DNA from: QHWT01 sp963755695
GTDB lineage: Bacteria > Acidobacteriota > Vicinamibacteria > Vicinamibacterales > 2-12-FULL-66-21
NCBI GenBank assembly: GCA_963755695.1
Contig: CAVWLB010000001.1
Coordinates: 186,001 to 250,000 of the forward strand
DNA length: 64,000 nt
Direction of reading: 5' to 3'
Part shown: piece after piece, positions 56,074-64,000 of the stretch
Layout: every line of letters begins with the position of its first letter
Position numbering within the stretch: the first letter of the stretch is position 1
Notes under the pieces: model-generated
Database searches by the model: none
Seen by the model: only the letters and a program-made list of their open reading frames with translations
What the model was told of the DNA's origin: nothing
Program-made: the position numbers and the translations under genes

Positions 56074-58811
56074 CGGTCGGCTGACGACGGCTCGCCCGAG
56101 CCGATCGCCTGGACGACAGCCGCCGCGAATTCCTGCGGAGACGGCGGACGCCTGTGCGGATCTGCCTCGAGCGCGCGCATCACTACGCGGTCCAGCGACG
56201 CGGACAGATGCGGAGCAGCCGAGCTGAGCGGTTTCGCCCCGCGATCCTGCGCGAGGATTATGTCGGCCAGCGACCCACGGCTGAACGGCAGCTCTCCGCT
56301 GAGCATCTCGTAAGCGATCACCCCGAGAGCGAACACGTCGGTGCGATGATCCGGCGGGCCGCCCCGGAGCTGTTCCGGCGCCATGTAGGCGGGAGTGCCG
56401 ACAATTGATCCGGCCGCGGTGAGCGTCACCTCCTCGATCGTTCGTGAGTCCGCCGCCGGGTCGCCAATCAGCTTCGCCACGCCGAAGTCCAGCACCTTGG
56501 CTTCGATGTCTCCGGTCGCCGGCAGCAGGATGTTCTCGGGTTTCAGATCGCGGTGGAGCACGTTTTCACGGTGCGCGGCCTCTATGGCGTGGCACACGGC
56601 CGACAGGATTCGTGCGGCACGCGCAGGATCCAGAGAGCCCTCGCGCTGCAGGACCCGCCGCAGATCCTCGCCGCGCACCAGCTCCATCACGAGATAGGCG
56701 CCACCATCGGCGAACGTGCCGAAGTCGAAGATCGACACGATGCCCGGGTGCTGCAGCCGCGCCACGATCTGCGCCTCGCGACGGAAACGGCGCCTGGCCT
56801 CGATATCCTGGAGCAACTCCGCCCGTACGACCTTCACCGCGACGAGCCGATCCAGCCTGACATCGCGGGCACGGTAGACGGCGCCCATGCCGCCGCGTCC
56901 GATCGACTGCTCGATGCGGTACTTGTTGTCGAGCACGCGCGGCACGGCGCCAGCCGGTTTCATGGTCGAACCATCCGTCGGGCACACCTCCACGCCGGCG
57001 TCGTCGCAGCGGCCACAGTGCGGACACTCCATCATTGGCGGCAGCACCGGCTCGACGTTGCGCGTCGTCGCGGACGTCCGCTCGTCGGCGCGGCGGCGAA
57101 GGCGAGCGACATCGAGGCCGAGGCCGAGCTGACTCGCGATGGTCGCCAGCAGCTGACGGTCTTCGGCGGTGTAGGCTTCCTCGGAGCGCTTTACGCCGAG
57201 CGCGAGCGCACCGACGAGCGAGCGATCCTGGCCGAGAACCGGCACGATCAGCGACGTCGCTGTCTCTTCCAACCACGCCAGCTCTGGGGGCGGCAGCCGG
57301 CGCGCCGGCGACCGCGGGTCGTCGAGGAAGATCTCCAGCGGTTCGTCCGACCACCGCAGCATCGTCACCACCCCGCCCTGGAGGGGCAGCGAGGGAATGT
57401 CGGCGCCAATGCTCGCCACTGATGCGAGACGCCCGTCCTCGATGCCGCCGACCAGCATGGCGATGGATTCCGGGTGCAGCGCCTCCTCGATCTGGTGCAC
57501 GACCAGCGCCGACAGGTCGGCCGGGTCGGTTTCGAACCGGACCTGGCTCGCGAGCGAAAGCAGAATCTTGCGCGCGTCGTACTCCTCGCGGAAGAACCGT
57601 TGATCGAGCCACTGATGCGCGCGATCGCGATAGCGCAGGCCCACGGCACTCGCCACCAGCAATGCCAGGTACACGACCGATCCGCTCGTGACGATCTCCG
57701 AGAGGTTCTTCTTGAATAACGTCACGACCAGCGCAGCCGCGGGGAGGATGGCCAGCACGGTGAGCGTGCGGCTCGCCAGCGCGTATTGAATGCTGCGTCG
57801 CAGTACCATCCTGGGTCCGAGCACTCGCGCGACACCCACCGCATACGTGAGCCCGAAGGCCGGCAGCAGTATCAGAGCCTCCAGAAATACCGTGACCCAA
57901 CCGGAAAACGACGGCGGCTCGAGGCCGAGGAGCGACGCGAGGATCGGCGTTCCATCCTTGACGGCAAAGGCGAGGACGCCGGGAATCGCGGTGTAAAGCG
58001 CCATCCGGATGCGGCGCCGCTGATTCCCATCCGGGTTGAAGCGGTAGCGCTGCCACCCCTCGATGATCACCACGACGTTGATCGCGAGGCCGGCGGCAAA
58101 CGAGGCGAAGTAGGCCGCCGGGTGTGTCGCATCCCAGACGGCGGCGTCGAGCAGCCGATCGACGCCGACGAGATACAGGGATGTCGCCGTCGCGAGAAGA
58201 ATCATTGGCGCCGCCGCAAGGAACGGAACGGTGTGCAGCCAGCGATGCTGGCGCAAGCGCGCCGATGCGATGGGGAAGTAGAGAACGGCAAGCGCTATGA
58301 CCGGGAAGGCCAACGGTCCGGCGAGCCACGAGAAAACGGTCATGAGGCGGTCGAGTCCGGGCGGCAGCACCCGTTCGACCCCGAGCAACGGGCCCCCTCC
58401 GCCAACCGCGCTGAGCGCGAGCGCCATGACCGACAGTTGCGCGGTGAGATCGCTGCTGCGCAGGACGAACAGCACGAGCGCGGCCACCGTGAAGACCACG
58501 ATCTGCACGATCATTCCCGGCCGGCGGCTGGTCGAAGCCCGTGCTGCGCCAGACCAGTAGTGCTCGCGCCACGAGACCATCGCCTCCCGTCTCACGTCAA
58601 TCGCAACCGGCGCGCGAAGGTCCGGCGGTCGCGTGACGATCGGCTGAACCGCCGTCGCGCCGGGCGGATGGCTTTGCACGAACCCGACCTGGATCACTGA
58701 GTAGATCACCGTCAACAGAAGGACGGCGGCGGTGACCCCAAGTTGCGGGGAAAACCGGGCGAGGAGGACGCGATCGCGCGGATCCACGGATGGGATTGAT
58801 GATACAGCCAC
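56055..58811 (-). CDS. Serpentine-GAF-Ser/Thr protein kinase
   Basis: 918 residues from GTG 58811. One N-terminal membrane helix (TAAVLLLTVIYSVIQVGF), a periplasmic stretch, then about seven or eight helices (residues 100-400). A GAF domain follows (about 420-590: FETDPADLSALVVHQIEEAL, LEETATSLIVPVLGQDRSLV), then a zinc-ribbon (CPHCGRC, VCPTDG), then a C-terminal kinase domain: GRGGMGAVY, AVKVVR (Lys), HRDLKPEN (near 752), DFG (near 774). Kinase-last order is unusual for bacterial PknB-type proteins and resembles a sensor kinase plan. The mobile segment begins 34 bp upstream of its start. Confidence 0.85.
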   Translation of the reverse strand: MAVSSIPSVDPRDRVLLARFSPQLGVTAAVLLLTVIYSVIQVGFVQSHPPGATAVQPIVTRPPDLRAPVAIDVRREAMVSWREHYWSGAARASTSRRPGMIVQIVVFTVAALVLFVLRSSDLTAQLSVMALALSAVGGGGPLLGVERVLPPGLDRLMTVFSWLAGPLAFPVIALAVLYFPIASARLRQHRWLHTVPFLAAAPMILLATATSLYLVGVDRLLDAAVWDATHPAAYFASFAAGLAINVVVIIEGWQRYRFNPDGNQRRRIRMALYTAIPGVLAFAVKDGTPILASLLGLEPPSFSGWVTVFLEALILLPAFGLTYAVGVARVLGPRMVLRRSIQYALASRTLTVLAILPAAALVVTLFKKNLSEIVTSGSVVYLALLVASAVGLRYRDRAHQWLDQRFFREEYDARKILLSLASQVRFETDPADLSALVVHQIEEALHPESIAMLVGGIEDGRLASVASIGADIPSLPLQGGVVTMLRWSDEPLEIFLDDPRSPARRLPPPELAWLEETATSLIVPVLGQDRSLVGALALGVKRSEEAYTAEDRQLLATIASQLGLGLDVARLRRRADERTSATTRNVEPVLPPMMECPHCGRCDDAGVEVCPTDGSTMKPAGAVPRVLDNKYRIEQSIGRGGMGAVYRARDVRLDRLVAVKVVRAELLQDIEARRRFRREAQIVARLQHPGIVSIFDFGTFADGGAYLVMELVRGEDLRRVLQREGSLDPARAARILSAVCHAIEAAHRENVLHRDLKPENILLPATGDIEAKVLDFGVAKLIGDPAADSRTIEEVTLTAAGSIVGTPAYMAPEQLRGGPPDHRTDVFALGVIAYEMLSGELPFSRGSLADIILAQDRGAKPLSSAAPHLSASLDRVVMRALEADPHRRPPSPQEFAAAVVQAIGSGEPSSADRYFAGD

Positions 58812-58827
58812 GCGGAGCCAGGCCTCC

Positions 58828-58844
58828 GGTGCTACGTGCGCTAA
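58828..58844. repeat. Left remnant of heptamer array D
   Basis: GGTGCTA plus CGTGCGCTAA, the same units as the array at 63551. It is cut at TAA by the mobile segment; joined to 63550 it restores the unit found three times in the right-hand array. Confidence 0.8.
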
Positions 58845-58912
58845 GAGCGTGTAACAAAACCGATGATGGCGCTATAGACGCCTTCGTTTGGGCGCAGTAA
58901 GGTCAGCCGGTT

Positions 58913-59766
58913 ATGGCCTCCGTTCTGCTGCCCGACGCACTGTGGGATCTCTGCGAACCGCTTCTGCCCGTTCGAGCGCCGCGACCGAGCGGTGGACGAC
59001 CCCGCGTCTCTGATCGCGCCTGTCTCACGGCATTCTGTTCGTTCTGCGCAGCGGGATTCCGTGGCAGATGTTGCCGAAGGAACTAGACTGCGGATCGGGG
59101 ATGACTTGCTGGCGACACCTGCGCGATTGGCAACAGCAAGGCATCTGGGATCTGATGCACTTCGCGCTCTTGAGTTGGCTCGCGCGCGATGGTGACCTCG
59201 ATTGGTCACGCGCCATCGTGGACAGTTGTTCCGTGCGTGCGGTGTGTGGCGGGGCGCTGACCGGCCCGAACCCGACCGACCGCGCCAAACGCGGAAGCAA
59301 GCGGCATCTAATCTGTGATGGACAAGGCATCCCGCTCGCCGTGCGCCTCACCGGCGCCAATCGGAACGACTCGCAAGAAGCCCTGGGCCTGGTTGATGCG
59401 ATTCCCCCTTTGCAAGGCGAACGCGGGCGACCCCGGCACCGGCCGGTCTGCGTACTCGGCGATCGCGGCTATGACGCGGCCGCCATCCGGCATGGCTTGC
59501 GCGCGCGTCACATCCTGCCGCTGCTGGCCATGCACCGCACCAAGAACGGTAGCGGGCTTGGGCGGTGGCGCTGGGTCGTTGAGCGGACGTTTGCGTGGCT
59601 CAATCAGTTTCGCCGTCTACGCGTCCGGTACGACAAACGGCCCGACATCCACGAGGCGTTTCGCTCGTTGGGTTGTGCGTGGATCTGCTGGCAATCGCTG
59701 CGCAGGTCCTCGATGACGGCCCTGTCTTCGCATGCGGTCGCGTTGGGTACGGAAATCCCGCAGTGA
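58913..59766 (+). CDS. IS5-family (IS427-like) transposase, frame changed once
   Basis: About 285 residues when joined. Frame 1 starts MASVLLPDALWDLCEPLLPV and runs to SDRACLT. At about 59030 a -1 change leads to GILFVLRSGIPWQMLPKE, then WSRAIVDSCSVRAV (first Asp of DDE), VCVLGDRGYDAAAIR (second Asp) and WRWVVERTFAWLNQFRRLR (Glu, Y-2-R type region). Many IS427-group elements use two frames for one transposase, but no A-rich slippery site is seen here, so a base loss is also possible. Confidence 0.85.
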
Positions 59767-60023
59767 ATGATGCCGAAGCTTTCCGACTGGTCCGGGGCTG
59801 GCTTCGGTAAACGCTAGCGAACTACTCAGGAGTAGAACCCAGCCTCGAACGCCCACAGCGACCACGATCGCGATCCCGCCCGCAAGGAAAGTCACGTCGC
59901 GCCGTTGCAGCGCTCAGCGTGATCGAATATCGCCGTCTGTCGGATGCCTTCAACGGTTCCGCACCCATGACCGCCTAAACGTCAGGACGGGTCAGGTGGA
60001 CTGGCAGGCGGCGCGGCTTGGCG
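59767..60023. other. Degenerate region inside the mobile segment
   Basis: About 255 bp between the transposase stop and the propeller fragment. A minus-strand open frame (59617-59895) begins with a hydrophobic stretch but has no family motifs and runs into antisense of the transposase. No IS right end is found here, which is why the right terminus at 63546 is favoured. Confidence 0.5.
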
Positions 60024-60155
60024 AAGGCCCACTTGCGGCTCGCCGATGGCAAGCCGCTCGCCCTCGACGAAGACGGCACGCTGGCGCTGATCAGGGATAC
60101 GTCGCGAGGCTTCGACGTGCTGTCGCAGGTGGCGCTCCTGAAAAAGACTGCCTGA
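60024..60155 (+). pseudogene. PQQ-like/BamB-type propeller, C-terminal fragment
   Basis: 43 codons and a stop: KAHLRLADGKPLALDEDGTL, then ALIRDTSRGFDVLSQVALLK. This matches the closing blades of outer-membrane assembly BamB-like/PQQ-binding-like propellers. No start or upstream blades exist, and the end is cut short. It is a relic carried within the mobile segment. Confidence 0.55.
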
Positions 60156-60203
60156 ACACCGATGACGCGGTCCGGTACGAAGCTCTGCGTGCGTGACCAC
60201 GCG

Positions 60204-60869
60204 TCATTGCCGCGACGGATCGTGACGGGATCCCGCGGCCGACGAGCGTAGGCGATCCTCCCCAGCCAACAAGGCTGCGATCCGCATCCTGGTCGCCTCC
60301 GCCGGGCTGAAGCGCAGCTTCCCCTTTCTGAGCGCGATCATGTCGTCGGCTTCCAGACTTGCACGCATCAGACCTGACGGCGCATGCCTGATGCCGAGCA
60401 GGTGACCGATTTCGTGCGCCACGATTGCTCCGACGAGGTCGTCATGCCTCGGCATCGCGAGCAGCGGGTTGGTGCCGAGTCCAGCACGCCGGGTCAGGCG
60501 AAATGCGACGCCGGCCAGGCAGGGGACCGACACGATGACCGTCCCTGCCGAGTCGCGTGCGCCGTGAGCGGCGAGACCGCAGTTCTCGCGGCCGTTCTGC
60601 CCATCGCGGGACGAAAGGATTACGACGATTTCTGGAGCTGGTGTGTCCTCGACCGGGCACGAGTGCGCCGAATCGCAGACTCGCCATGCCACGACGAGGC
60701 CGGCCGAGGCCAGCAGCTGATCCGCGACCTCCAACGCGGGCCGTATCATCCCTACATCGACCTGCATATCGGCGTAGACCCGCACGCGTAGCGGGACCAG
60801 ATCCGGATTCGTCTCGTTCGTCATTGGCCCAGCAACCGCCACCAGGGCTGCAAGCATCAGCTCGACCAT
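60204..60869 (-). CDS. Matrixin-like zinc metalloprotease, exported
   Basis: 221 residues. AGGGGAGG lies upstream of ATG 60869, then a short leader (MLAALVAVAGPM). The zinc site HEIGHLLGIRH (H152, E153, H156, H162) is the metzincin HExxHxxGxxH, with a Met-turn in SGLM (M168). Four Cys (65, 71, 97 and 117) may form disulfides. The size fits small secreted metzincins. It is divergent from the winged-helix/TolB gene 95 bp away and lies inside the mobile segment, so it may be passenger cargo. Confidence 0.8.
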   Translation of the reverse strand: MVELMLAALVAVAGPMTNETNPDLVPLRVRVYADMQVDVGMIRPALEVADQLLASAGLVVAWRVCDSAHSCPVEDTPAPEIVVILSSRDGQNGRENCGLAAHGARDSAGTVIVSVPCLAGVAFRLTRRAGLGTNPLLAMPRHDDLVGAIVAHEIGHLLGIRHAPSGLMRASLEADDMIALRKGKLRFSPAEATRMRIAALLAGEDRLRSSAAGSRHDPSRQ

Positions 60870-60964
60870 ATCGGCCTCCCCTTGGCTCACGACGGACGCG
60901 TTAGAATTCGCAGCACTCGCTTGCCGGGGCCGCGAACCCGATTTCGTGTGGGAGGAAGCTAGCC

Positions 60965-63310
60965 GTGACGAACCACGCAAGTCCTCAGCGGGAGGCTCAG
61001 AAACCCTCAGCGTTTCTCAGCGGCGCTGAGCGTGCGTCCAACCCGGTTCGGTCCTATGAATTCGACCGGTTCCGCATCGATACGAAGCGCAGCCTGCTGA
61101 CGCGGGACGGCGAGCCCGTCGCCATCAAGGCCAAGGCGCTCGACACGCTTGTCCTGCTGGTCCAGCACGCCGGCCGGCTCCTCGAGAAGGAGGAGCTGAT
61201 GAACCGGCTGTGGCCCGATACGGCCGTTGAGGAGGCGAACCTCACTCAGAACATCTTCGAGGTGCGGAAGGCGCTGGGCGAGGTGCCTGGCGAGCAGCGG
61301 TTCATCGCGACGGTTGCCCGGCGAGGCTATCGCTTCGTCGCGGAGGTCCGCGCGATTGGGGACGAGGTCTCAGCGCGCGATGACCTGGCAGACGGGGATC
61401 GGCATTCCAAGCCGACGCTCGTCGAGCCCGCGCGCTTCGCGCGCCGGACGGTCATCTACGCAGGTGCGGCGGCGGCGATGGTGTTGTCGCTCCTGGGTAC
61501 GGGGCTTTACGTCGCGTCCAGGCGCTCGGCACCGGTCGTCGCCGGCACCTCGTCGTCGCCCCTGCGCAACCTGACGCGACTGACCTACGGTGCGGGTCTG
61601 CAGACCGACGTGAGCTGGTCACCCGACGGCCGGTGGGTGGCCTACGCGTGGGATAGGGACGGGAATTTCGACATCTGGGTGCAGAACGTCGATGCTGGCC
61701 AGCCCACGCGAGTGACGAGCTCCGCCGCGAACGAGACGCAGCCGGCCTGGTCGCCCGATGGCCAACGTCTCGTCTTTCGTTCCGAAGATGACGGCGGTGG
61801 CCTCTTCACGGTCGACGTTAAAGGTGGTCCAGTGCGGCGAATCGCGCCAGACGGACGGCGCCCCGCATGGATGCCCAATGGCCGCGAGGTCTTGTTCGTC
61901 GATAGCGACTTGCCCCACGCGGCGTTCATCGTCGCAGCCGACGGCGGCGAGGTCCCCCGCCGAATTCTCGAGACCGAGCTCAGTCGCACCATTTGGGCCG
62001 CCAGCGCGATCCATCCCGAGGGCCGAATCTCCGTCGTCGCGCCCAAGGTGGCGACCGGGTTTTTCGTCGCCGATCGAACCAACAGCCGGCTGAATGCCGT
62101 CGATACGAGCGCTGCAACACCGCTCGGGTTGCTCGAACCCGACGTCATCCGAAACATCAGTTGGAACCCGACTGGAACGGCGTTGATCGTCGAAGCCTTG
62201 AGTGACGGCGTTCCGACCCTGTGGCGTGTGCCAGTGGATCCGGTGAGCCTGCGTTGGCGAACGCCCGAGCGCTTGACTACGGCAACAGCGAGCGCTGAGG
62301 GCGCGGCTGTTTCGCCGGACGGGACCCGCCTGGCATTTACAAGCGCGCAGGCGTCGACCCGCGCCTGGCTGTTCCCGTTCGCTACCAAAAGCGCCCAGCT
62401 AATGGGCAACGGCCGGGCACTGACCGCCGAGGATCTTGTGCTCGTGTCTCTCAGTCTCGCCCGTGACGGGGCGGCTCTCTGCTATGGGGCGCGTGAGGTA
62501 GGGAGAAACCAGTTCCAGCTCTTTTACACCGACCTGACGACCGGCGGCACGACGTTCGTCGGCGAAGCGTGGGGGGGCGTGATTTCCCGAACCGGCCGCA
62601 GGGTGGTTTATCCACTCACACGCACCCTATCGAGCTCCACCGGAGAAAACCCTTCCGCCGGCCGTGAAGGGGCTCTAGCCATTCGCGACCTCAACGGCCG
62701 GGAACGTCTGGTGAGCCGGTGGGTACGGGGTGGACTGCTTCCTCACGATTGGGCACCGGGCGACAAGGCCGTTCTCGGATCTTGGCTCGAACACGGCATG
62801 AACCAAAACGTGTTGGCGATCTGGCCCATCGGTCCCATGATGGCGACGCGGCCCGAGCGAGTCATACTCGAGTCGAGCGGCGTGAACTTTTGGCAGGCTC
62901 GCTACTCACCCAATAATCGATGGGTGAGTTTTGTCGCCCAGCGTATGCGGAATCCCGGAACCGTCGAGATCGGAATCGTGGCAGGGGGCAGCAATCGCGC
63001 TACGACGTGGACGCGGATACTCGAAGATCACGTCTGGCCGGACAAGCCGCGGTGGTCTCCGGATGGGCGGACGCTGTACTTCATCTCGCGGGGAGCTGAC
63101 GGCTATTTCAACCTGTGGGGCGTGCCCATTGATCCAGCGCGCGGCGCGCAAACCGGAAAAGCGCTTCAAGTCACGCATTTCAGCTCGCCCGATTGGCACA
63201 TCGATCGCAATATCGATGCTGCCGAGATCGGCGTTGCCAACGGCAGACTCGTGCTTCCCATGCAGCACGTGAAGGGCAGCATCTGGCTCTTGTCGGGCGT
63301 GAGCCCGTGA
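60965..63310 (+). CDS. Winged-helix DNA-binding protein with membrane helix and TolB-like propeller
   Basis: 781 residues. The OmpR/CadC-type winged helix at about 30-115 has VAIKAKALDTLVLLVQHAGR, LEKEELMNRLWPDT, VEEANLTQNIFEVRKALGE and RRGYRFVAEV. One membrane helix (IYAGAAAAMVLSLLGTGLYVA) follows, then a propeller with repeated SWSPDGRWVAYA, AWSPDGQRLVFRS and RWSPDGRTLYFIS blades. This CadC-like sensor plan is common in Acidobacteria: DNA-binding outside the envelope is triggered by the periplasmic domain. GTG 60965 lies just before a stretch of CTCAG palindromes that encode residues 7-24, so the first 25 residues are doubtful. Confidence 0.85.
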   Translation: MTNHASPQREAQKPSAFLSGAERASNPVRSYEFDRFRIDTKRSLLTRDGEPVAIKAKALDTLVLLVQHAGRLLEKEELMNRLWPDTAVEEANLTQNIFEVRKALGEVPGEQRFIATVARRGYRFVAEVRAIGDEVSARDDLADGDRHSKPTLVEPARFARRTVIYAGAAAAMVLSLLGTGLYVASRRSAPVVAGTSSSPLRNLTRLTYGAGLQTDVSWSPDGRWVAYAWDRDGNFDIWVQNVDAGQPTRVTSSAANETQPAWSPDGQRLVFRSEDDGGGLFTVDVKGGPVRRIAPDGRRPAWMPNGREVLFVDSDLPHAAFIVAADGGEVPRRILETELSRTIWAASAIHPEGRISVVAPKVATGFFVADRTNSRLNAVDTSAATPLGLLEPDVIRNISWNPTGTALIVEALSDGVPTLWRVPVDPVSLRWRTPERLTTATASAEGAAVSPDGTRLAFTSAQASTRAWLFPFATKSAQLMGNGRALTAEDLVLVSLSLARDGAALCYGAREVGRNQFQLFYTDLTTGGTTFVGEAWGGVISRTGRRVVYPLTRTLSSSTGENPSAGREGALAIRDLNGRERLVSRWVRGGLLPHDWAPGDKAVLGSWLEHGMNQNVLAIWPIGPMMATRPERVILESSGVNFWQARYSPNNRWVSFVAQRMRNPGTVEIGIVAGGSNRATTWTRILEDHVWPDKPRWSPDGRTLYFISRGADGYFNLWGVPIDPARGAQTGKALQVTHFSSPDWHIDRNIDAAEIGVANGRLVLPMQHVKGSIWLLSGVSP

Positions 63311-63550
63311 CCTCGTCCGTCCCACGGCGTTCCTCGATCCCCGTGACGCAACGCGCGCACACACCAGACACGTACTTCGGCTCACGATGCCGCGAACATC
63401 CCTCAGCCACTCCTTCAACCGGTTCTAACGGGCGCTGGACTTATCGATCGATTCGGACAGGTCCCGAGTAACGCCGAAGGGGCTACGAATCCGCTTAGAA
63501 CTGCTGGGCGGGACAGCGCGCCCCGCTAGGGTTTTGATACAGCCTCTAAG

Positions 63551-63791
63551 GGTGCTACGTGCCAGGTGCTAAGTGCTGGGTGCGCTAAGGGTGCAAGGTG
63601 CTAGGGGCTGGGTGCTTCGTGCTGGGTGCGCTAAGGGTGCAAGGTGCTAGGGGCTGGGTGCTTCGTGCTGGGTGCGCTAAGGGTGCAAGGTGCTAGGGGC
63701 CGGGTGCTTCGTGCCGGGTGCGCTAAAGCACCTTGCACGTAGCACCTGACCGCACCTAGCACGAAGCACATAGCACCTTGCACCCAGCACC
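63551..63791. repeat. Heptamer array D (GGTGCTN type) with a 46-nt higher-order repeat
   Basis: Direct part 63551-63726: GGTGCTA, CGTGCCA, GGTGCTA, AGTGCTG, then three 46-nt units starting at 63579, 63625 and 63671, and a fourth begun at 63717. Units one and two are identical; unit three has two base changes. The inverted part 63727-63791 is made of AGCACCT-type heptamers. It fills the region between the convergent ends at 63310 and 63793, downstream of the mobile segment. The 220 bp before it (63311-63529) hold no gene. Confidence 0.9.
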
Positions 63792-63792
63792 C

Positions 63793-64000
63793 TCAGTGGG
63801 CGTTGGTTCGCGCGAGTAGCGCTTTGATCTCGTCGGCCTCGAGCGCTTCCTGCTCGAGCAGCGCTTCGGCGAGCGCCTTGACCGCGGCGCGGTTGCGATC
63901 GAGCAGGTCGTGCGCCACGCTCGTAGCCGCCGTCGAGGATCTTCTCGATCTCTTCGTCGACGCGGCGCGCCGTGGCCTCGCTCATCGCGTGCGGCTTGTC
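63793..64000 (-). CDS. ftsH: ATP-dependent zinc metalloprotease FtsH, C-terminal end, one frameshift
   Basis: Only the last 69 or so codons are in the window. Minus-strand reading gives MSEATARRVDEEIEKILDGG, then, after one extra base near 63920, AHDLLDRNRAAVKALAEALL and EQEALEADEIKALLARTNAH before the TGA. This is the conserved end of the FtsH peptidase domain (SE-TA-xx-DEE, ILxxNR, LAxxLLExExL). The ATPase and zinc-site parts lie beyond the right edge. It is a membrane quality-control protease. Confidence 0.8.

Larger units (their letters stand above)
58845..63546. mobile_element. 4.7-kb transposon-like segment with IS5-type transposase and passenger genes
   Basis: The ends are inverted repeats: GAGCGTGTAACAAAACC (58845-58861) and, read inward from the right, GAGGCTGTATCAAAACC (63530-63546), 14 of 17 matching. 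A TAA lies on each side (58842-58844 and 63547-63549). Removing the segment and one TAA restores GCGCTAAGGGTGC, which is exactly the local repeat unit. Inside are the transposase gene (58913), a gene fragment (60024), a metalloprotease gene (60204) and a winged-helix/TolB gene (60965). It may be one transposon with cargo, or two insertions whose inner ends are lost. IS5-family elements commonly duplicate 2-4 bp. Confidence 0.6.

Noticed and set aside
58799..58811. GGCTGTATCA at the kinase start as a second transposon end
   Set aside because: Ten bases match the right inverted repeat, but this stretch encodes the first residues of the kinase and lies outside the TAA duplication, so chance is likelier.
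59617..59895. Minus-strand open frame with hydrophobic start
   Set aside because: It runs antisense through the transposase C-terminus and has no homology-like motifs beyond the leader-like stretch.
63551..63791. Possible CRISPR array
   Set aside because: The 46-nt units are directly adjacent without unique spacers and are themselves made of heptamers; no cas gene is present.

Overview
The window is high-GC DNA that most resembles an acidobacterium of the Vicinamibacteria type. This is inferred from gene content, because no rRNA or tRNA was recognised. The pointers are an Oar-like TonB-dependent receptor, many Tat-exported hydrolases, PQQ and PVC-type dehydrogenases with cytochrome c domains, a winged-helix/TolB-propeller protein, membrane-bound Ser/Thr kinases and ECF sigma factors. 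Genes are dense, are often coupled by ATGA, GTGA or TGATG overlaps, and switch strand every few kilobases.

Layout. 1-11 kb: a truncated sulfatase-like gene, a TonB-dependent receptor, a small secreted protein, a GT4-like glycosyltransferase, a PilZ protein, an SMP-30 protein, a beta-barrel protein, and a GMC oxidoreductase with its subunit 3 and a sugar isomerase. Most frameshifts in the window lie here, which suggests poor consensus sequence rather than many dead genes. 12-36 kb: exported catabolic enzymes (three amidohydrolase-2 proteins and one imidazolonepropionase-like protein, a PVC-type dehydrogenase, GH127 and GH51 arabinofuranosidases, DUF6807 and DUF6786 proteins, a PQQ dehydrogenase followed by a cytochrome/LamG protein and a universal stress protein), plus a rhomboid that lacks its catalytic residues. 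36-39 kb: an ABC exporter and a FUSC protein. 39-49 kb: signalling, with a cyclophilin-ECF sigma-kinase operon, divergent BlaI/M56 peptidase genes with a double operator, and a second ECF sigma with a FecR-like partner. 49-56 kb: FdhD, VKOR, Nei and a large Lhr helicase. 56-64 kb: a serpentine/GAF kinase, a 4.7-kb transposon-like insertion, and the 3' end of ftsH.

The least expected features are non-coding. Five intergenic loci carry heptanucleotide tandem arrays, each with a different unit, and each except the 39.6-kb array clearly joining direct copies to inverted copies. One array (GGTGCTN type, with a 46-nt higher-order repeat) has been split by a segment at 58845-63546. That segment has 17-bp terminal inverted repeats (14 of 17 matching) and a TAA duplication. 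It encodes an IS5-like transposase and also carries a matrixin-like metalloprotease and a winged-helix/TolB regulator.

Other points of interest are a sigma factor with Thr where ECF sigmas normally carry an acidic residue, placed directly before a Ser/Thr kinase; a PQQ dehydrogenase with the Asp-x-Asp pattern of lanthanide enzymes; and an M56 peptidase with a long repeat tail built on [SG][DG]YE motifs.
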